Origin: Brevinematales bacterium
GTDB lineage: Bacteria > Spirochaetota > Brevinematia > Brevinematales > GWF1-51-8
NCBI GenBank assembly: GCA_020059465.1
Contig: JAGVBZ010000037.1
Location: 33,315 to 97,314, forward strand
Length of the DNA: 64,000 nucleotides
Direction: 5' to 3'
Below the pieces are notes generated by a model, which saw only the letters and a list, made by a program, of their open reading frames with translations, was not told the DNA's origin and did no database searches. Shown in pieces: positions 1 through 8,220 of this stretch. Each line of letters opens with the position of its first letter. Within the stretch, counting starts at the first letter, position 1. The translations under genes were made by a program, and so were the position numbers.

Positions 1-555
1 ATCGAGGTGGGATTCCAGCATGCCGATATAGGTCGGGGCCGACTTTTCCGGAACATCGCGCCCGTCGAGAAGGACATGCACGCGGAGTTTCTGAATACCC
101 TCGGTATCTGCCTGACGGATCATCGCGGTCAGGTGATTGATATGCGAATGAACGTTACCGTCGGAAAGAAGCCCGATAAAATGGAATGCGGAATTCTTCG
201 ACTTGCACTGCGCGGCAATCTTCTTCCATACGTCGCTTTTAAAAATACTGCCGTCCTGTATAGCCTGATTGACCCGTTTCGCGCCCTGCGCGAAAACACG
301 TCCCGCGCCGAGAGCGTTATGCCCGACTTCGCTGTTGCCCATATCGTCGTCGGAGGGAAGCCCTACGGCGGTGCCGTGCGCGCGGAGTTCGGCGTACATT
401 TCGCTTTTAAACAGATTATCTAGAACAGGGGTTTTCGCCATATAGACGGCGTTCCCTTCGTTTTCTTTTCCGATTCCCACCCCGTCCATCACAATTACCA
501 GCAACGGGCCGGGACGCCCCTTAAATTGGGAAAGAGGCTTTAGACTGAAACTCAT
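1..555 (-). CDS. gpmI: 2,3-bisphosphoglycerate-independent phosphoglycerate mutase, C-terminus cut by window edge
   Basis: The gene is absent from the ORF track because its 3' end lies outside the window. I translated the reverse complement from ATG at 555, preceded by AGGAGGAACC. The 185 visible codons start MSFSLKPLSQFKGRPGP and contain VIVMDGVGIG (metal-binding Asp), GNSEVGHNALGAGR (the Ser is the phospho-enzyme nucleophile of the alkaline-phosphatase-type mutases) and SDGNVHSHINH. These are hallmarks of the cofactor-independent enzyme that interconverts 3- and 2-phosphoglycerate in glycolysis. Usual length is near 510-550 residues, so roughly a third is seen. It follows glnB by 26 nt and probably shares its promoter. 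Confidence 0.93.
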   Translation of the reverse strand, partial: MSFSLKPLSQFKGRPGPLLVIVMDGVGIGKENEGNAVYMAKTPVLDNLFKSEMYAELRAHGTAVGLPSDDDMGNSEVGHNALGAGRVFAQGAKRVNQAIQDGSIFKSDVWKKIAAQCKSKNSAFHFIGLLSDGNVHSHINHLTAMIRQADTEGIQKLRVHVLLDGRDVPEKSAPTYIGMLESHLD

Positions 556-581
556 GGTTCCTCCTTGGCTATATAAAAAAA

Positions 582-920
582 TTAAATCGCTTCGCTGCCG
601 GTCTCACCGGTACGGATACGAATCACTTCATCCATCGGGAAAATAAACAGTTTCCCGTCCCCGATCTTGCCGGTACGCGCATGTTTCATTATAGTATCGA
701 TTGTCATATCGAGAAAATCATCGTTTACCGCGATCTCGATTTTTACCTTACGGGTAAAATGAATCTCATATTCCTTACCCATAAAGTTTTCCGTATGCCC
801 CATCTGGCGCCCGTAGCCCATGACGTCGGAGATAGTCATACGGGTAATCTCCGCTTCCTGAAGCGCGTCGCGTACCGCTTCCAGACGGGACGGCTGAATT
901 ATCGCGATGATATATTTCAT
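582..920 (-). CDS. glnB: PII nitrogen-regulatory protein
   Basis: This 112-residue protein is a full-length, canonical PII signal-transduction protein. PII trimers sense 2-oxoglutarate and ATP/ADP and control nitrogen assimilation targets. The T-loop reads GYGRQMGHTENFMGKEY, with Tyr at residue 51, the uridylylation position of the enteric proteins. The C-terminal signature TGKIGDGKLFIF...IRIRTGE is intact. I chose ATG 920 (MKYIIAIIQPS) rather than the track start at 947 because GGAGCGG lies 7 nt upstream and the family begins here. No amtB or glnA is adjacent; gpmI follows in the same direction. Whether it is called glnB or glnK cannot be decided from sequence. Confidence 0.93.
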   Translation of the reverse strand: MKYIIAIIQPSRLEAVRDALQEAEITRMTISDVMGYGRQMGHTENFMGKEYEIHFTRKVKIEIAVNDDFLDMTIDTIMKHARTGKIGDGKLFIFPMDEVIRIRTGETGSEAI

Positions 921-950
921 AAACCGCTCCATAGAATAATTGAACAATCT

Positions 951-979
951 ATGGTAAAATACTTTCCCGATAAAAGCAA
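951..979 (-). promoter_or_regulatory. sigma70-type promoter for glnB-gpmI
   Basis: Reading the minus strand, TTGCTT (-35) and TACCAT (-10) are separated by 17 nt, about 30 nt before the glnB start. Predicted by eye only. Confidence 0.5.
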
Positions 980-1072
980 GTCCTTGGAGAATGCGAAAAA
1001 ACGGGAGTTTTCATCTATGCGTCTGAATTATTTTACCGGCCATAAAAAATTGAAACCGAATCATCCGCCGAA

Positions 1073-1101
1073 TTGACTGTAATACATTTTCCCATTATAA
1101 T
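1073..1101 (+). promoter_or_regulatory. sigma70-type promoter for typA
   Basis: TTGACT, 17 nt, TATAAT. It lies about 45 nt before the typA start and faces away from the glnB promoter. Confidence 0.7.
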
Positions 1102-1144
1102 ACTTACTCACAAAAATTGATTAGATAAAGAGTAAGGAGAAATT

Positions 1145-2953
1145 TTGCAAAAAATAAGAAATGTCGCGATTATCGCGCATGTCGATCACGGTAAAACAAC
1201 CTTAGTGGATGAATTGCTTAAACAGAGCAAAGTATTCCGTGAGAATCAGGAAGTGCAGGAATGCTTTCTAGATTCGAACGATTTGGAACGGGAACGCGGC
1301 ATAACGATCCTGTCGAAAAATATCAGCATACAATTCGGGGATATAAAGATTAATCTTATCGATACTCCGGGACACTCCGATTTCAGCGGCGAGGTAGAAC
1401 GTGTGTTGAAGCTTGCCGACGGTGTACTGCTTCTAGTGGATGCGTTCGAGGGTCCGATGCCCCAAACCCGTTTCGTACTCGAGAAGGCGCTTCATCTTAA
1501 TTTGAAACCCATTGTAGTAATCAATAAAATCGACCGTCCGGATAACCGTCCAAACGAAGTCCTCGACGAGATATACGATCTTTTTATCGAGCTGGGTGCG
1601 GATGACGAGCAGATCGATTTCCCGGTGATCTATGCGAGCGGGCGGAACGGATGGGCGGTGCATGACCTGAAGGAGGAACGGAAGGACTTGGTGCCGCTGC
1701 TTGAGACGATTATCGAACGGATTCCAGAGCCTCAATTGATCGAAGGGCCGGCGCAAATGCAGATTACATCACTGGATTATAATTCCTATGTTGGAAGAAT
1801 CGGTATAGGGAGAGTTTTCCGCGGGATGATCGATAAAACCAGTCCGCTTTGTATTATCAAACGAAGCGGTGCGATTCATAATGTATCGGTAAAACAGATA
1901 TATCTATTCGAAGGGTTGGGACGCACCGAAGTATCCGAAGCGGCTACCGGCGATATCTGCGCTATAGTCGGAATAGAGGATATCGATATCGGTGATACGC
2001 TTGCCGATGCGGTCAATCCCGAACCGCTACCCCTGCTGACTATCGACGAACCGACGATCAGTATGACTTTTTCGGTTAATACGTCGCCGTTTCATGGGCG
2101 CGAAGGAAAATATGTAACATCCCGCCATCTGCGGGAAAGGCTTTTTAAAGAACTCCAGCATAATGTGGCGCTTCAGGTACACGAAACAGGCATCACGGAT
2201 ATGTTTATGGTATTCGGACGCGGCATACTGCATCTCTCGGTTTTAATTGAGAATATGCGGCGGGAAGGGTACGAGTTTTCCGTGGGCGCGCCGAAGGTGA
2301 TCTACAAGGAGATCGACGGGAAGAAGACCGAACCGATCGACCTGATGACTGTGGAAACTCCCGCCGAATATGCCGGGAAGGTGATCGACCTTGTCGGGCA
2401 ACGGAAAGGTGTGATGATCAAGATGGAGGAACGGGGAAGTATGACCCGGATGGAGTTTCATATTCCCGCGCGCGGCATGATGGGTCTCCGGAACAGTATC
2501 CTGAATGTGACGCAGGGCGAGGGCATCATGCATCACCGTTTCTATCAGTATGAATATTTCAAGGGTTCCATCAAACAGCGTCAGACCGGCGCGCTTATTT
2601 CAATGGGTGAAGGGACTGTCACCGAATACGCGCTGAACGGACTGCAGGACCGCGGTAAGTTTTTCTGCGAGGCGGGCGATGTTGTCTACGCCGGACAGAT
2701 TATCGGCGAATATAATAAGGATAACGACCTTGAGGTCAATGTCCAGAAAGGGAAGAAAATGACCAATATGCGCGCGGCGGGTTCGGATAAGACGATCAAG
2801 ATCGCGCCCGCGGTAAAGTTCAGCCTCGAAGAGGCGATGGAGTATATCCGTGACGATGAAATGGTGGAAGTCACGCCGAAGAACGTGCGGATGCGTAAGC
2901 TTAGCCTCGACTCGGGCGAACGCAAGCGCCTCAGTAAGATGGCAGACAATTAG
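1145..2953 (+). CDS. typA: GTP-binding ribosome-associated translational GTPase TypA/BipA
   Basis: The 602-residue product matches the family's usual ~605-610. GTPase motifs are clear: AHVDHGKTTLVD (G1, residues ~10-21), RGITI (G2), DTPGHSDF (G3) and NKIDRP (G4). The remainder carries the EF-G-like domains, including GRGILHLSVLIENMRREGYE and the C-terminal RKLSLDSGERKR region typical of TypA. The family binds the ribosome and supports 50S assembly and growth under cold or stress. Translation starts at TTG 1145, with TAAGGAGA ideally spaced upstream. It is monocistronic: its own promoter lies upstream and a strong hairpin terminator follows the stop. Confidence 0.96.
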   Translation: MQKIRNVAIIAHVDHGKTTLVDELLKQSKVFRENQEVQECFLDSNDLERERGITILSKNISIQFGDIKINLIDTPGHSDFSGEVERVLKLADGVLLLVDAFEGPMPQTRFVLEKALHLNLKPIVVINKIDRPDNRPNEVLDEIYDLFIELGADDEQIDFPVIYASGRNGWAVHDLKEERKDLVPLLETIIERIPEPQLIEGPAQMQITSLDYNSYVGRIGIGRVFRGMIDKTSPLCIIKRSGAIHNVSVKQIYLFEGLGRTEVSEAATGDICAIVGIEDIDIGDTLADAVNPEPLPLLTIDEPTISMTFSVNTSPFHGREGKYVTSRHLRERLFKELQHNVALQVHETGITDMFMVFGRGILHLSVLIENMRREGYEFSVGAPKVIYKEIDGKKTEPIDLMTVETPAEYAGKVIDLVGQRKGVMIKMEERGSMTRMEFHIPARGMMGLRNSILNVTQGEGIMHHRFYQYEYFKGSIKQRQTGALISMGEGTVTEYALNGLQDRGKFFCEAGDVVYAGQIIGEYNKDNDLEVNVQKGKKMTNMRAAGSDKTIKIAPAVKFSLEEAMEYIRDDEMVEVTPKNVRMRKLSLDSGERKRLSKMADN

Positions 2954-2962
2954 ATATATACA

Positions 2963-2991
2963 AAAAGCCCTTCCAACGCGGAAGGGCTTTT
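2963..2991. terminator. bidirectional rho-independent terminator (typA / tRNA-Asp)
   Basis: Perfect 12-bp stem AAAAGCCCTTCC / GGAAGGGCTTTT with the 5-nt loop AACGC. A-rich and U-rich flanks let it work on both strands, ending typA (+) and the convergent tRNA (-). Confidence 0.85.
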
Positions 2992-2995
2992 CTTT

Positions 2996-3070
2996 CGGGG
3001 TTGACGGGACTTGAACCCGCGGCACCTGGCGTGACAGGCCAGTACTCTAACCAAACTGAGCTACAACCCC
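2996..3070 (-). tRNA. tRNA-Asp (GTC)
   Basis: The minus strand gives GGGGTTG...CAACCCC acceptor arms, D-arm GCTC..GAGT, an anticodon loop CTGTCAC with anticodon GTC, and the T-arm GCGGGTTCAAGTCCCGT. The discriminator base is G, as expected for Asp. CCA is not encoded, so the 3' end must be added by a nucleotidyltransferase. Confidence 0.95.
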
Positions 3071-3089
3071 ATCGATTATCGAGAATAGT

Positions 3090-3118
3090 ATTATAAAAAT
3101 AATTTGGATTTCCGTCAA
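3090..3118 (-). promoter_or_regulatory. promoter of tRNA-Asp
   Basis: On the minus strand TTGACG, 17 nt, TATAAT, ending 20 nt before the mature 5' end of the tRNA. Confidence 0.7.
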
Positions 3119-3164
3119 GAAATCGATGGAATTTAATTCGCGAAAACAGGTAGATTACGATTAC

Positions 3165-3193
3165 TTGACTGACATCAGTCCCCGCGTTACATT
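3165..3193 (+). promoter_or_regulatory. dinB promoter with internal palindromic operator candidate
   Basis: TTGACT (3165-3170) and TACATT (3188-3193) are 17 nt apart. The palindrome GACTGACATCAGTC (3167-3180) overlaps the -35 and spacer, so a bound repressor would block RNA polymerase. The dinB ATG begins only 6 nt after the -10, so the transcript would be leaderless or nearly so. dinB is LexA-controlled in many bacteria, but this palindrome is not a LexA box I recognise. Confidence 0.5.
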
Positions 3194-3198
3194 ATTCT

Positions 3199-4263
3199 AT
3201 GGGCAAATTCCGTAAAATTATTCATATAGATATGGACGCCTTCTATGCGTCGGTGGAACAGCGCGACAATCCCGCATTGAGGGGAAAGCCGGTTATAGTA
3301 GGCGGTTCCCCGGAGACGCGCGGAGTGGTCTCGACCGCGTCGTACGAAGCGCGAAAATTCGGTGTGCATTCCGCAATGCCCACTGTTACCGCGCTCAAGC
3401 TCTGTCCGCAGGGAATTCTGGTATACCCTCATTTCGACAGGTACAAAAGGGCGTCGGAACATATCCGCGCGATATTCCACGATTATACCGATTTGGTCGA
3501 ACCGATGTCGCTCGACGAGGCATATCTCGATGTCACGGTCAATAAAAAGGGCATCGATTCCGCGACACGTATTGCGAGGGAGATCAAGGCGCGTATCCGG
3601 ACGGTCACCCGTCTGACGGCGTCCGCCGGGGTATCATATAATAAGTTTATCGCCAAGGTGGCGTCCGATTACAGGAAGCCCGACGGATTGACGGTCATTC
3701 CGCCGGATCAGGCGATCGGGTTTATCGATAACCTGCCTATCGGAAAGTTCTACGGTGTTGGCCCGGCGACCGAGAAACGGATGAAGGAGCATGGGATCGC
3801 AAACGGCGCGGATTTGCGGAAATTCACTCTAGAGGAGTTGAGGGAGTACTTCGGGAAATCCGGAGAGTATTATTACAATATCGCGCGCGGTATCGACGAG
3901 CGACAGGTTGATCCGAACTGGATTCGCAAATCTATCAGTCAGGAATACACCTATCCTAAGGATATCTATAAACGCGAGCAGATCGAAGCGTATTTCCGGG
4001 AGTCTGCAGGTGAACTCAGCCAATCGATGGAAAAAAAGAAGATCACCGGAAAGACAATCTCGATCAAGGTGAGGTACGCGAATTTCGAGACAGTCACCCG
4101 AAGTCACACTATTGAAGAGTATACCCGTGACGCTGAAACGATGTACCGTGAGGCGATTATGCTTCTTAAAAAAACGGATATCGATAAAAAGCGGGTACGC
4201 CTGCTTGGATTGGGGATGTCGTCGTTATTGGACGATGAGGATAAATTGACGAATAATATATGA
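3199..4263 (+). CDS. dinB: DNA polymerase IV (Y-family, translesion)
   Basis: The 354-residue protein opens with IIHIDMDAFYASVEQRDNP and contains MSLDEAYLDVT, the two acidic metal-binding motifs of Y-family polymerases. It then has helix-hairpin-helix text (LPIGKFYGVGPATEKRM) and a little-finger domain ending RLLGLGMSSL. Length is typical for DinB. The enzyme copies damaged DNA at the cost of fidelity. No Shine-Dalgarno sequence precedes ATG 3199; the promoter -10 lies 6 nt upstream, suggesting leaderless translation. No beta-clamp binding QxxL(F) motif is obvious at the C-terminus, which ends DEDKLTNNI. Confidence 0.95.
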   Translation: MGKFRKIIHIDMDAFYASVEQRDNPALRGKPVIVGGSPETRGVVSTASYEARKFGVHSAMPTVTALKLCPQGILVYPHFDRYKRASEHIRAIFHDYTDLVEPMSLDEAYLDVTVNKKGIDSATRIAREIKARIRTVTRLTASAGVSYNKFIAKVASDYRKPDGLTVIPPDQAIGFIDNLPIGKFYGVGPATEKRMKEHGIANGADLRKFTLEELREYFGKSGEYYYNIARGIDERQVDPNWIRKSISQEYTYPKDIYKREQIEAYFRESAGELSQSMEKKKITGKTISIKVRYANFETVTRSHTIEEYTRDAETMYREAIMLLKKTDIDKKRVRLLGLGMSSLLDDEDKLTNNI

Positions 4264-4269
4264 AAATGG

Positions 4270-4298
4270 TTGAAAAAGCTATTGATTTATGATAGACT
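4270..4298 (+). promoter_or_regulatory. promoter of the C1 peptidase gene
   Basis: TTGAAA, 17 nt, TAGACT, about 27 nt before the chosen start codon and its AAGGAGG. Confidence 0.5.
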
Positions 4299-4324
4299 TT
4301 ATTGGCGTATTAAGGAGGAAAACG

Positions 4325-6130
4325 ATGCGGTGCCTGAGAAATGTATTATTACTATTGGGTATGTTATTCCACATGGTATTAGGCGCAAATCTCTGGGCTG
4401 AGGATTATTCTAAGTATGTCGGCGGGTGGAGTGGGGAATCGATTGCTAAAATGTATTCCGCCGGTTCCATGGTACCGCCTGCATCTGCGGAACCCCGCGC
4501 GCTTCCAACAAAAGTGGATTTATCGAAGGATATGCCCCCTGTTGGAAGTCAGGGAATGCAGTCCAGCTGCGTCGCCTGGGCTACCGCATATGCCGCAAAG
4601 TCCTATCAGGAATATATCGAGCATGAATGGAAGTATGATGACAATACCCTTTTCAGCCCGGCGTTTATCTATAATCAGATCAACGGCGGTGTAGATAAGG
4701 GATCGTCCATATACGATGCCTGCCAGTTAATGGTAAAGATGGGGTGCGCGACTCTTGATACTATGCCGTATAATGTTAAAAATTATAAATCGAAACCGAA
4801 TTCGCAGGCAGTAAAGGAAGCCGGGAAATATAAGGCTGAAAAGTTCTATACGATTAAACCTACCGAAATCAGCACGATCAAGTCTTATCTTTCAAAAGGA
4901 TACCCGGTTATTTTCGGCGCGACGGTGTATATGAACTTCAATAATCTGAATAAAAGCAATCCAGTCTATAATTCGAAATCCGGGAAATCGATGGGCGGTC
5001 ACGCGATGACGCTGGTTGGATATGACGATAGTAAATACGGGGGGGCGTTTAAGCTGATCAACTCGTGGGGTACCGGATGGGGCGATAAGGGATATGCATG
5101 GATTCCATATTCGTTTTTCCCCCAGGTCACCGGAGCTGTGATGGTGATGGAGGATATTCAGGAAAAATCACCGAGCGATAATAAAATAGTCGATGACGAT
5201 TCCGATGTGGTTGTCGACGATGACGATGATCAGGAAGTAGTTGTTTCCGGCAAAGCACCGGGTATGCCGAAGAATTTCGATGTCAGTAAGGGAAAATACT
5301 CCGGATACATTGAAATCAAATGGAAGTCCGATTCCTCGTCAGAGAAGAATCTTGTCATGAAATGGGATGCAGATCACGAAGAATGGAAACTGCTTGATAC
5401 TATCTCCGGACAGAGCTATAGCGATAAGGATATTCAGAAGGGTAAGTATTATTATTACTCCGTTATTTCGCAGAATAAAAAAGGTTATAGCGCTCCGACT
5501 ACCCCTCAGCAGGGTTATGCTATGTCGCTTTTCAGCCGTAACGAAGTCAATTCCGCCTATGCCGAGATTTCGGCATCTCAGGGCAATTATGATAAGTATA
5601 TTATGATAAAATTCGGGAAAATCCCCGATGAAGAAGGATATCTAGTATTCCGGAAGAGTCAGAAAGACCCCGATTGGAAACTGATTATTACTGTCAATGA
5701 AGTAATGAAAAAGCAGCTTAAAAAATTCGGATCATCGAAGGATACTGGAGAAATCTATATCGATCAGGATATCGAGGCTGGAATTATATACGAATATATG
5801 GTTGTTCCCGATGTTCCCAAAGGCGCTGATACACCCAGTCCCGTAGTGAAGGGATGGGCGAAAGGAAACATATATAAAAATCCCCCATCAAAACCCGCCG
5901 ATCTGAAGGTTACATTTGATAAAACATCCGCATCTCTTCAGTGGCAGGCGTCACAGGATACAGTCGGGTATTATGTATATCGTTGGGAAGATGCTGCAAA
6001 GGACTTCATAAAAGTTGGTTATACCGAAGTGAATAAGTATCAAGATGTTACCGTAGAATCCGGAAAAAAACACCAGTATGCGGTAAAATCGTTTAACTGG
6101 GCCGGAGAATCGAAGGATTTTCTGAAATAG
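4325..6130 (+). CDS. secreted papain-like (C1) cysteine peptidase with Fn3-like repeats
   Basis: The start at 4325 is set by AAGGAGG and gives a signal peptide (MRCLRNVLLLLGMLFHMVLG). The 601-residue protein has a C1A-type catalytic domain at residues ~60-285: Gln76 and Cys82 in GSQGMQSSCVAWA, His226 in GGHAMTLVGYDD, Asn246 in LINSWGTGWGDKGYAW. The spacing from Gln to Cys equals papain's, but no Cys precedes the nucleophile. An Asp-rich linker (VVVDDDDDQEVVV) joins it to about three beta-sandwich modules resembling fibronectin type III (for example IEIKWKSDSSSEKNLVMKWD and SASLQWQASQDTVGYYVYRW). It is probably a peptidase acting in the periplasm, on the surface or outside. The natural substrate is unknown. 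Confidence 0.85.
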   Translation: MRCLRNVLLLLGMLFHMVLGANLWAEDYSKYVGGWSGESIAKMYSAGSMVPPASAEPRALPTKVDLSKDMPPVGSQGMQSSCVAWATAYAAKSYQEYIEHEWKYDDNTLFSPAFIYNQINGGVDKGSSIYDACQLMVKMGCATLDTMPYNVKNYKSKPNSQAVKEAGKYKAEKFYTIKPTEISTIKSYLSKGYPVIFGATVYMNFNNLNKSNPVYNSKSGKSMGGHAMTLVGYDDSKYGGAFKLINSWGTGWGDKGYAWIPYSFFPQVTGAVMVMEDIQEKSPSDNKIVDDDSDVVVDDDDDQEVVVSGKAPGMPKNFDVSKGKYSGYIEIKWKSDSSSEKNLVMKWDADHEEWKLLDTISGQSYSDKDIQKGKYYYYSVISQNKKGYSAPTTPQQGYAMSLFSRNEVNSAYAEISASQGNYDKYIMIKFGKIPDEEGYLVFRKSQKDPDWKLIITVNEVMKKQLKKFGSSKDTGEIYIDQDIEAGIIYEYMVVPDVPKGADTPSPVVKGWAKGNIYKNPPSKPADLKVTFDKTSASLQWQASQDTVGYYVYRWEDAAKDFIKVGYTEVNKYQDVTVESGKKHQYAVKSFNWAGESKDFLK

Positions 6131-6163
6131 TATATCGGGGTATTAGTACTAGGAGGACTTTGA

Positions 6164-6973
6164 ATGAGATTTTTACTTGCTTTGTTTATGATGAATGCTT
6201 TTTTTGTCAGCGGACTGACCGCCGCCAATAAGAAGCAGGAGACTTCAGTTGTATTTTTAGAGAAAGATACCGAGATACAGGGGATACCGTTAAAGGCAAA
6301 AGAGATGGTGGTGTATTATGAATCGGGTAAACTTCAGGTCGGGGTCTTAGCGAAGGACTTTATGATCTGCGGGGTGACATTTCCCGCCGGAGGAACGCTC
6401 ATATTGTTTGAATCGGGTAAAATAAAAGAAGGGATGCTTAAAGACGATACCGTGATACAGGCCGTTCCGTTTAAGAGCGGGAAACCACTTCTATTCTATG
6501 AGAACGGTTTTGTTGAACGGGGGGTATTGGCGGATATTTCTATAGTTCAGGGTATCAAAATTGAAAAAAATACGCTGCTTAATTTTTACTCCAACGGGAA
6601 TGTAATGGGTGTAAAGCCGATGGAAGATGTGAACATCCAAGGCGGTACATGGAAGGCCGGAAAAATAATCTCGTTCTACGAGAACGGGATTATTCAGAGA
6701 GGAACGCTTGGCGCCGATTCCTCTGTGCAGGGAGTTCTATACAAAGAAAAAACCACGTTGGAATTCCATAATAACGGGAAGGTAAAAACTGGGATTCCCG
6801 CCTCCGATACCGAGCTCAATGAGATGGTTTTTAAAATGGGGAAACCGATAAAATTTTTCGCCAACGGACAGCTTGAATCGGGGACGCTTGCAAAAGATTG
6901 CATAATCCAATCCAAGAAGATTAAAGCCGGAAAAACGGTAACTTTCAAAGATGACGGGACGTTCAAAAAGTAA
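6164..6973 (+). CDS. secreted protein of about eight 30-residue repeats (MORN-variant-like)
   Basis: AGGAGGACTTTGA precedes ATG 6164. The 269-residue product has a signal peptide (MRFLLALFMMNAFFVSGLTA). It then consists of repeats of about 30 residues, each with a core like FYENG.(I/V)(Q/E)RG.L..D..(I/V)QG: YYESGKLQVGVL, LFESGKIKEGML, FYENGFVERGVL, FYSNGNVMGV, FYENGIIQRGTL, FHNNGKVKTGI, FFANGQLESGTL and a final partial FKDDGTFKK. The pattern recalls the MORN-variant (YwqK-like) repeats. A solenoid of beta hairpins is likely; function is unknown. It lies 33 nt behind the C1 peptidase and is probably co-transcribed. Confidence 0.7.
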   Translation: MRFLLALFMMNAFFVSGLTAANKKQETSVVFLEKDTEIQGIPLKAKEMVVYYESGKLQVGVLAKDFMICGVTFPAGGTLILFESGKIKEGMLKDDTVIQAVPFKSGKPLLFYENGFVERGVLADISIVQGIKIEKNTLLNFYSNGNVMGVKPMEDVNIQGGTWKAGKIISFYENGIIQRGTLGADSSVQGVLYKEKTTLEFHNNGKVKTGIPASDTELNEMVFKMGKPIKFFANGQLESGTLAKDCIIQSKKIKAGKTVTFKDDGTFKK

Positions 6974-6986
6974 CTTTTAAATTATT

Positions 6987-7015
6987 TTGACATATTTAGT
7001 TAATCATTATACAAT
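6987..7015 (+). promoter_or_regulatory. promoter of the HD-GYP gene
   Basis: TTGACA, 17 nt, TACAAT, then GGGGG before ATG 7040. Confidence 0.65.
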
Positions 7016-7039
7016 TGTACAGTTATATCGGGGGTTCGT

Positions 7040-8209
7040 ATGGCGTGGGATGATATCAGAATCGAGGTTTCTACGCACTTTCTGGCTCCGGGAATGGTAC
7101 TCAAGGGTGACGGATTCGACGAGCAGGGTACGAAAGTCATAGAAATGGATGTCCCGCTTCAGGAAGAACAGATCAAGCAGATTATCGCCTGCGGAGTAAA
7201 AACGATTACCTATACGCGGAAGCGTCTAAAACTGAAAAAGGAAAACACATCCTCTACAATTGCCGATGAGCATATCGATAGGGCTATTTCTGTTATGGAC
7301 GATATTGAGGGGGCGATACGCAATCAGAAAGGTGAAATCCCCGCCCGCGAAGTAAAAGAGATTATAGATACATTTATCGATGATATCAGAAGTAATAACG
7401 ATGCGTGTCTTAACCTGCTTGATCTTGCGGATTTCGACGATTACACCTATACCCACTCCATAAACGTGGCGACAATTTCCCTCGCATGCGGTCTTGCGAT
7501 GAATTTGGATGAATTGAAGATACGTGTTTTAGGGACTGCCGCTATTCTCCACGATATCGGAAAGACGCTGGTGCCTATCGAGATTCTTAATAAGCCGGAA
7601 AAACTGAATCCCGCCGAATGGGCTATCATGAAAAAACACCCGTTATTTGCTTATAACATTCTCAAGGCTGAGAGTCAGTTCAGTAAGGATGTAATAAACG
7701 GGGTATTATTACATCATGAGGACTACACAGGCGGAGGATATCCGTTGGGCATCCGATGGGATAAATCGAATGTATTTGCGCAGATTATCTCGATTGCGGA
7801 TGTATTCGACGCGATTACCAGTAAAAGGACTTATAAAGAAGCACAGCCTTTCTCAAATGCCTTCGGGTATATTATGGAGAAATCCGGAACGAAATTCAAC
7901 CCGGAAATATCCCAGATTTTCCTGAAAGAGATGATAAAGAAAATCAACGGAGAACCTCTCTATCCGATCGACAGTTATGTCCTGCTAAACACCGGAGAAG
8001 TAGGTTATGTTGTAGATCATCGGCTGAATCCCTTCTCCCTTCGGCCAATTATTAATATTTTCTACAATCCCTCGAAAGAACCGAAGCTGCTCAAGTATAA
8101 ACTTCAGATCGATCTTGAGAAAGATAACGGGCGTACGGTTATCCGCAGGATTACCGAAGACGCTACGATACAGAAATTTAACCAAGTACTTGGTATAGAA
8201 GGCATATAG
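7040..8209 (+). CDS. HD-GYP domain protein, probable cyclic-di-GMP phosphodiesterase
   Basis: The 389-residue cytoplasmic protein has an N-terminal segment resembling the DUF3391 domain often fused to HD-GYP (STHFLAPGMVLKGDGFDEQG). The HD-GYP core follows: His139 (THSIN), His171-Asp172 (LHDIGK), KKHP at 199-201, HHE at 225-227 and GYP at 233-235 (GGGYPLGI). All main metal-binding residues and the GYP triplet are present, so hydrolysis of c-di-GMP is likely. The C-terminal ~100 residues (YPIDSYVLLNTGEVGYV) form a small beta domain common in this family. It has its own promoter, and a PilZ protein at 27.8 kb could be a receptor in the same signalling network. Confidence 0.9.
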   Translation: MAWDDIRIEVSTHFLAPGMVLKGDGFDEQGTKVIEMDVPLQEEQIKQIIACGVKTITYTRKRLKLKKENTSSTIADEHIDRAISVMDDIEGAIRNQKGEIPAREVKEIIDTFIDDIRSNNDACLNLLDLADFDDYTYTHSINVATISLACGLAMNLDELKIRVLGTAAILHDIGKTLVPIEILNKPEKLNPAEWAIMKKHPLFAYNILKAESQFSKDVINGVLLHHEDYTGGGYPLGIRWDKSNVFAQIISIADVFDAITSKRTYKEAQPFSNAFGYIMEKSGTKFNPEISQIFLKEMIKKINGEPLYPIDSYVLLNTGEVGYVVDHRLNPFSLRPIINIFYNPSKEPKLLKYKLQIDLEKDNGRTVIRRITEDATIQKFNQVLGIEGI

Positions 8210-8220
8210 ATAAGATTGAT

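Noticed and set aside
7-423. 138-residue plus-strand ORF at the window start
   Set aside because: It is the antisense frame of the truncated gpmI gene, which has clear phosphoglycerate mutase motifs on the minus strand.
681-1076. 131-residue ORF overlapping glnB on the plus strand
   Set aside because: It is mostly antisense to glnB, and the remainder covers the glnB and typA promoters.
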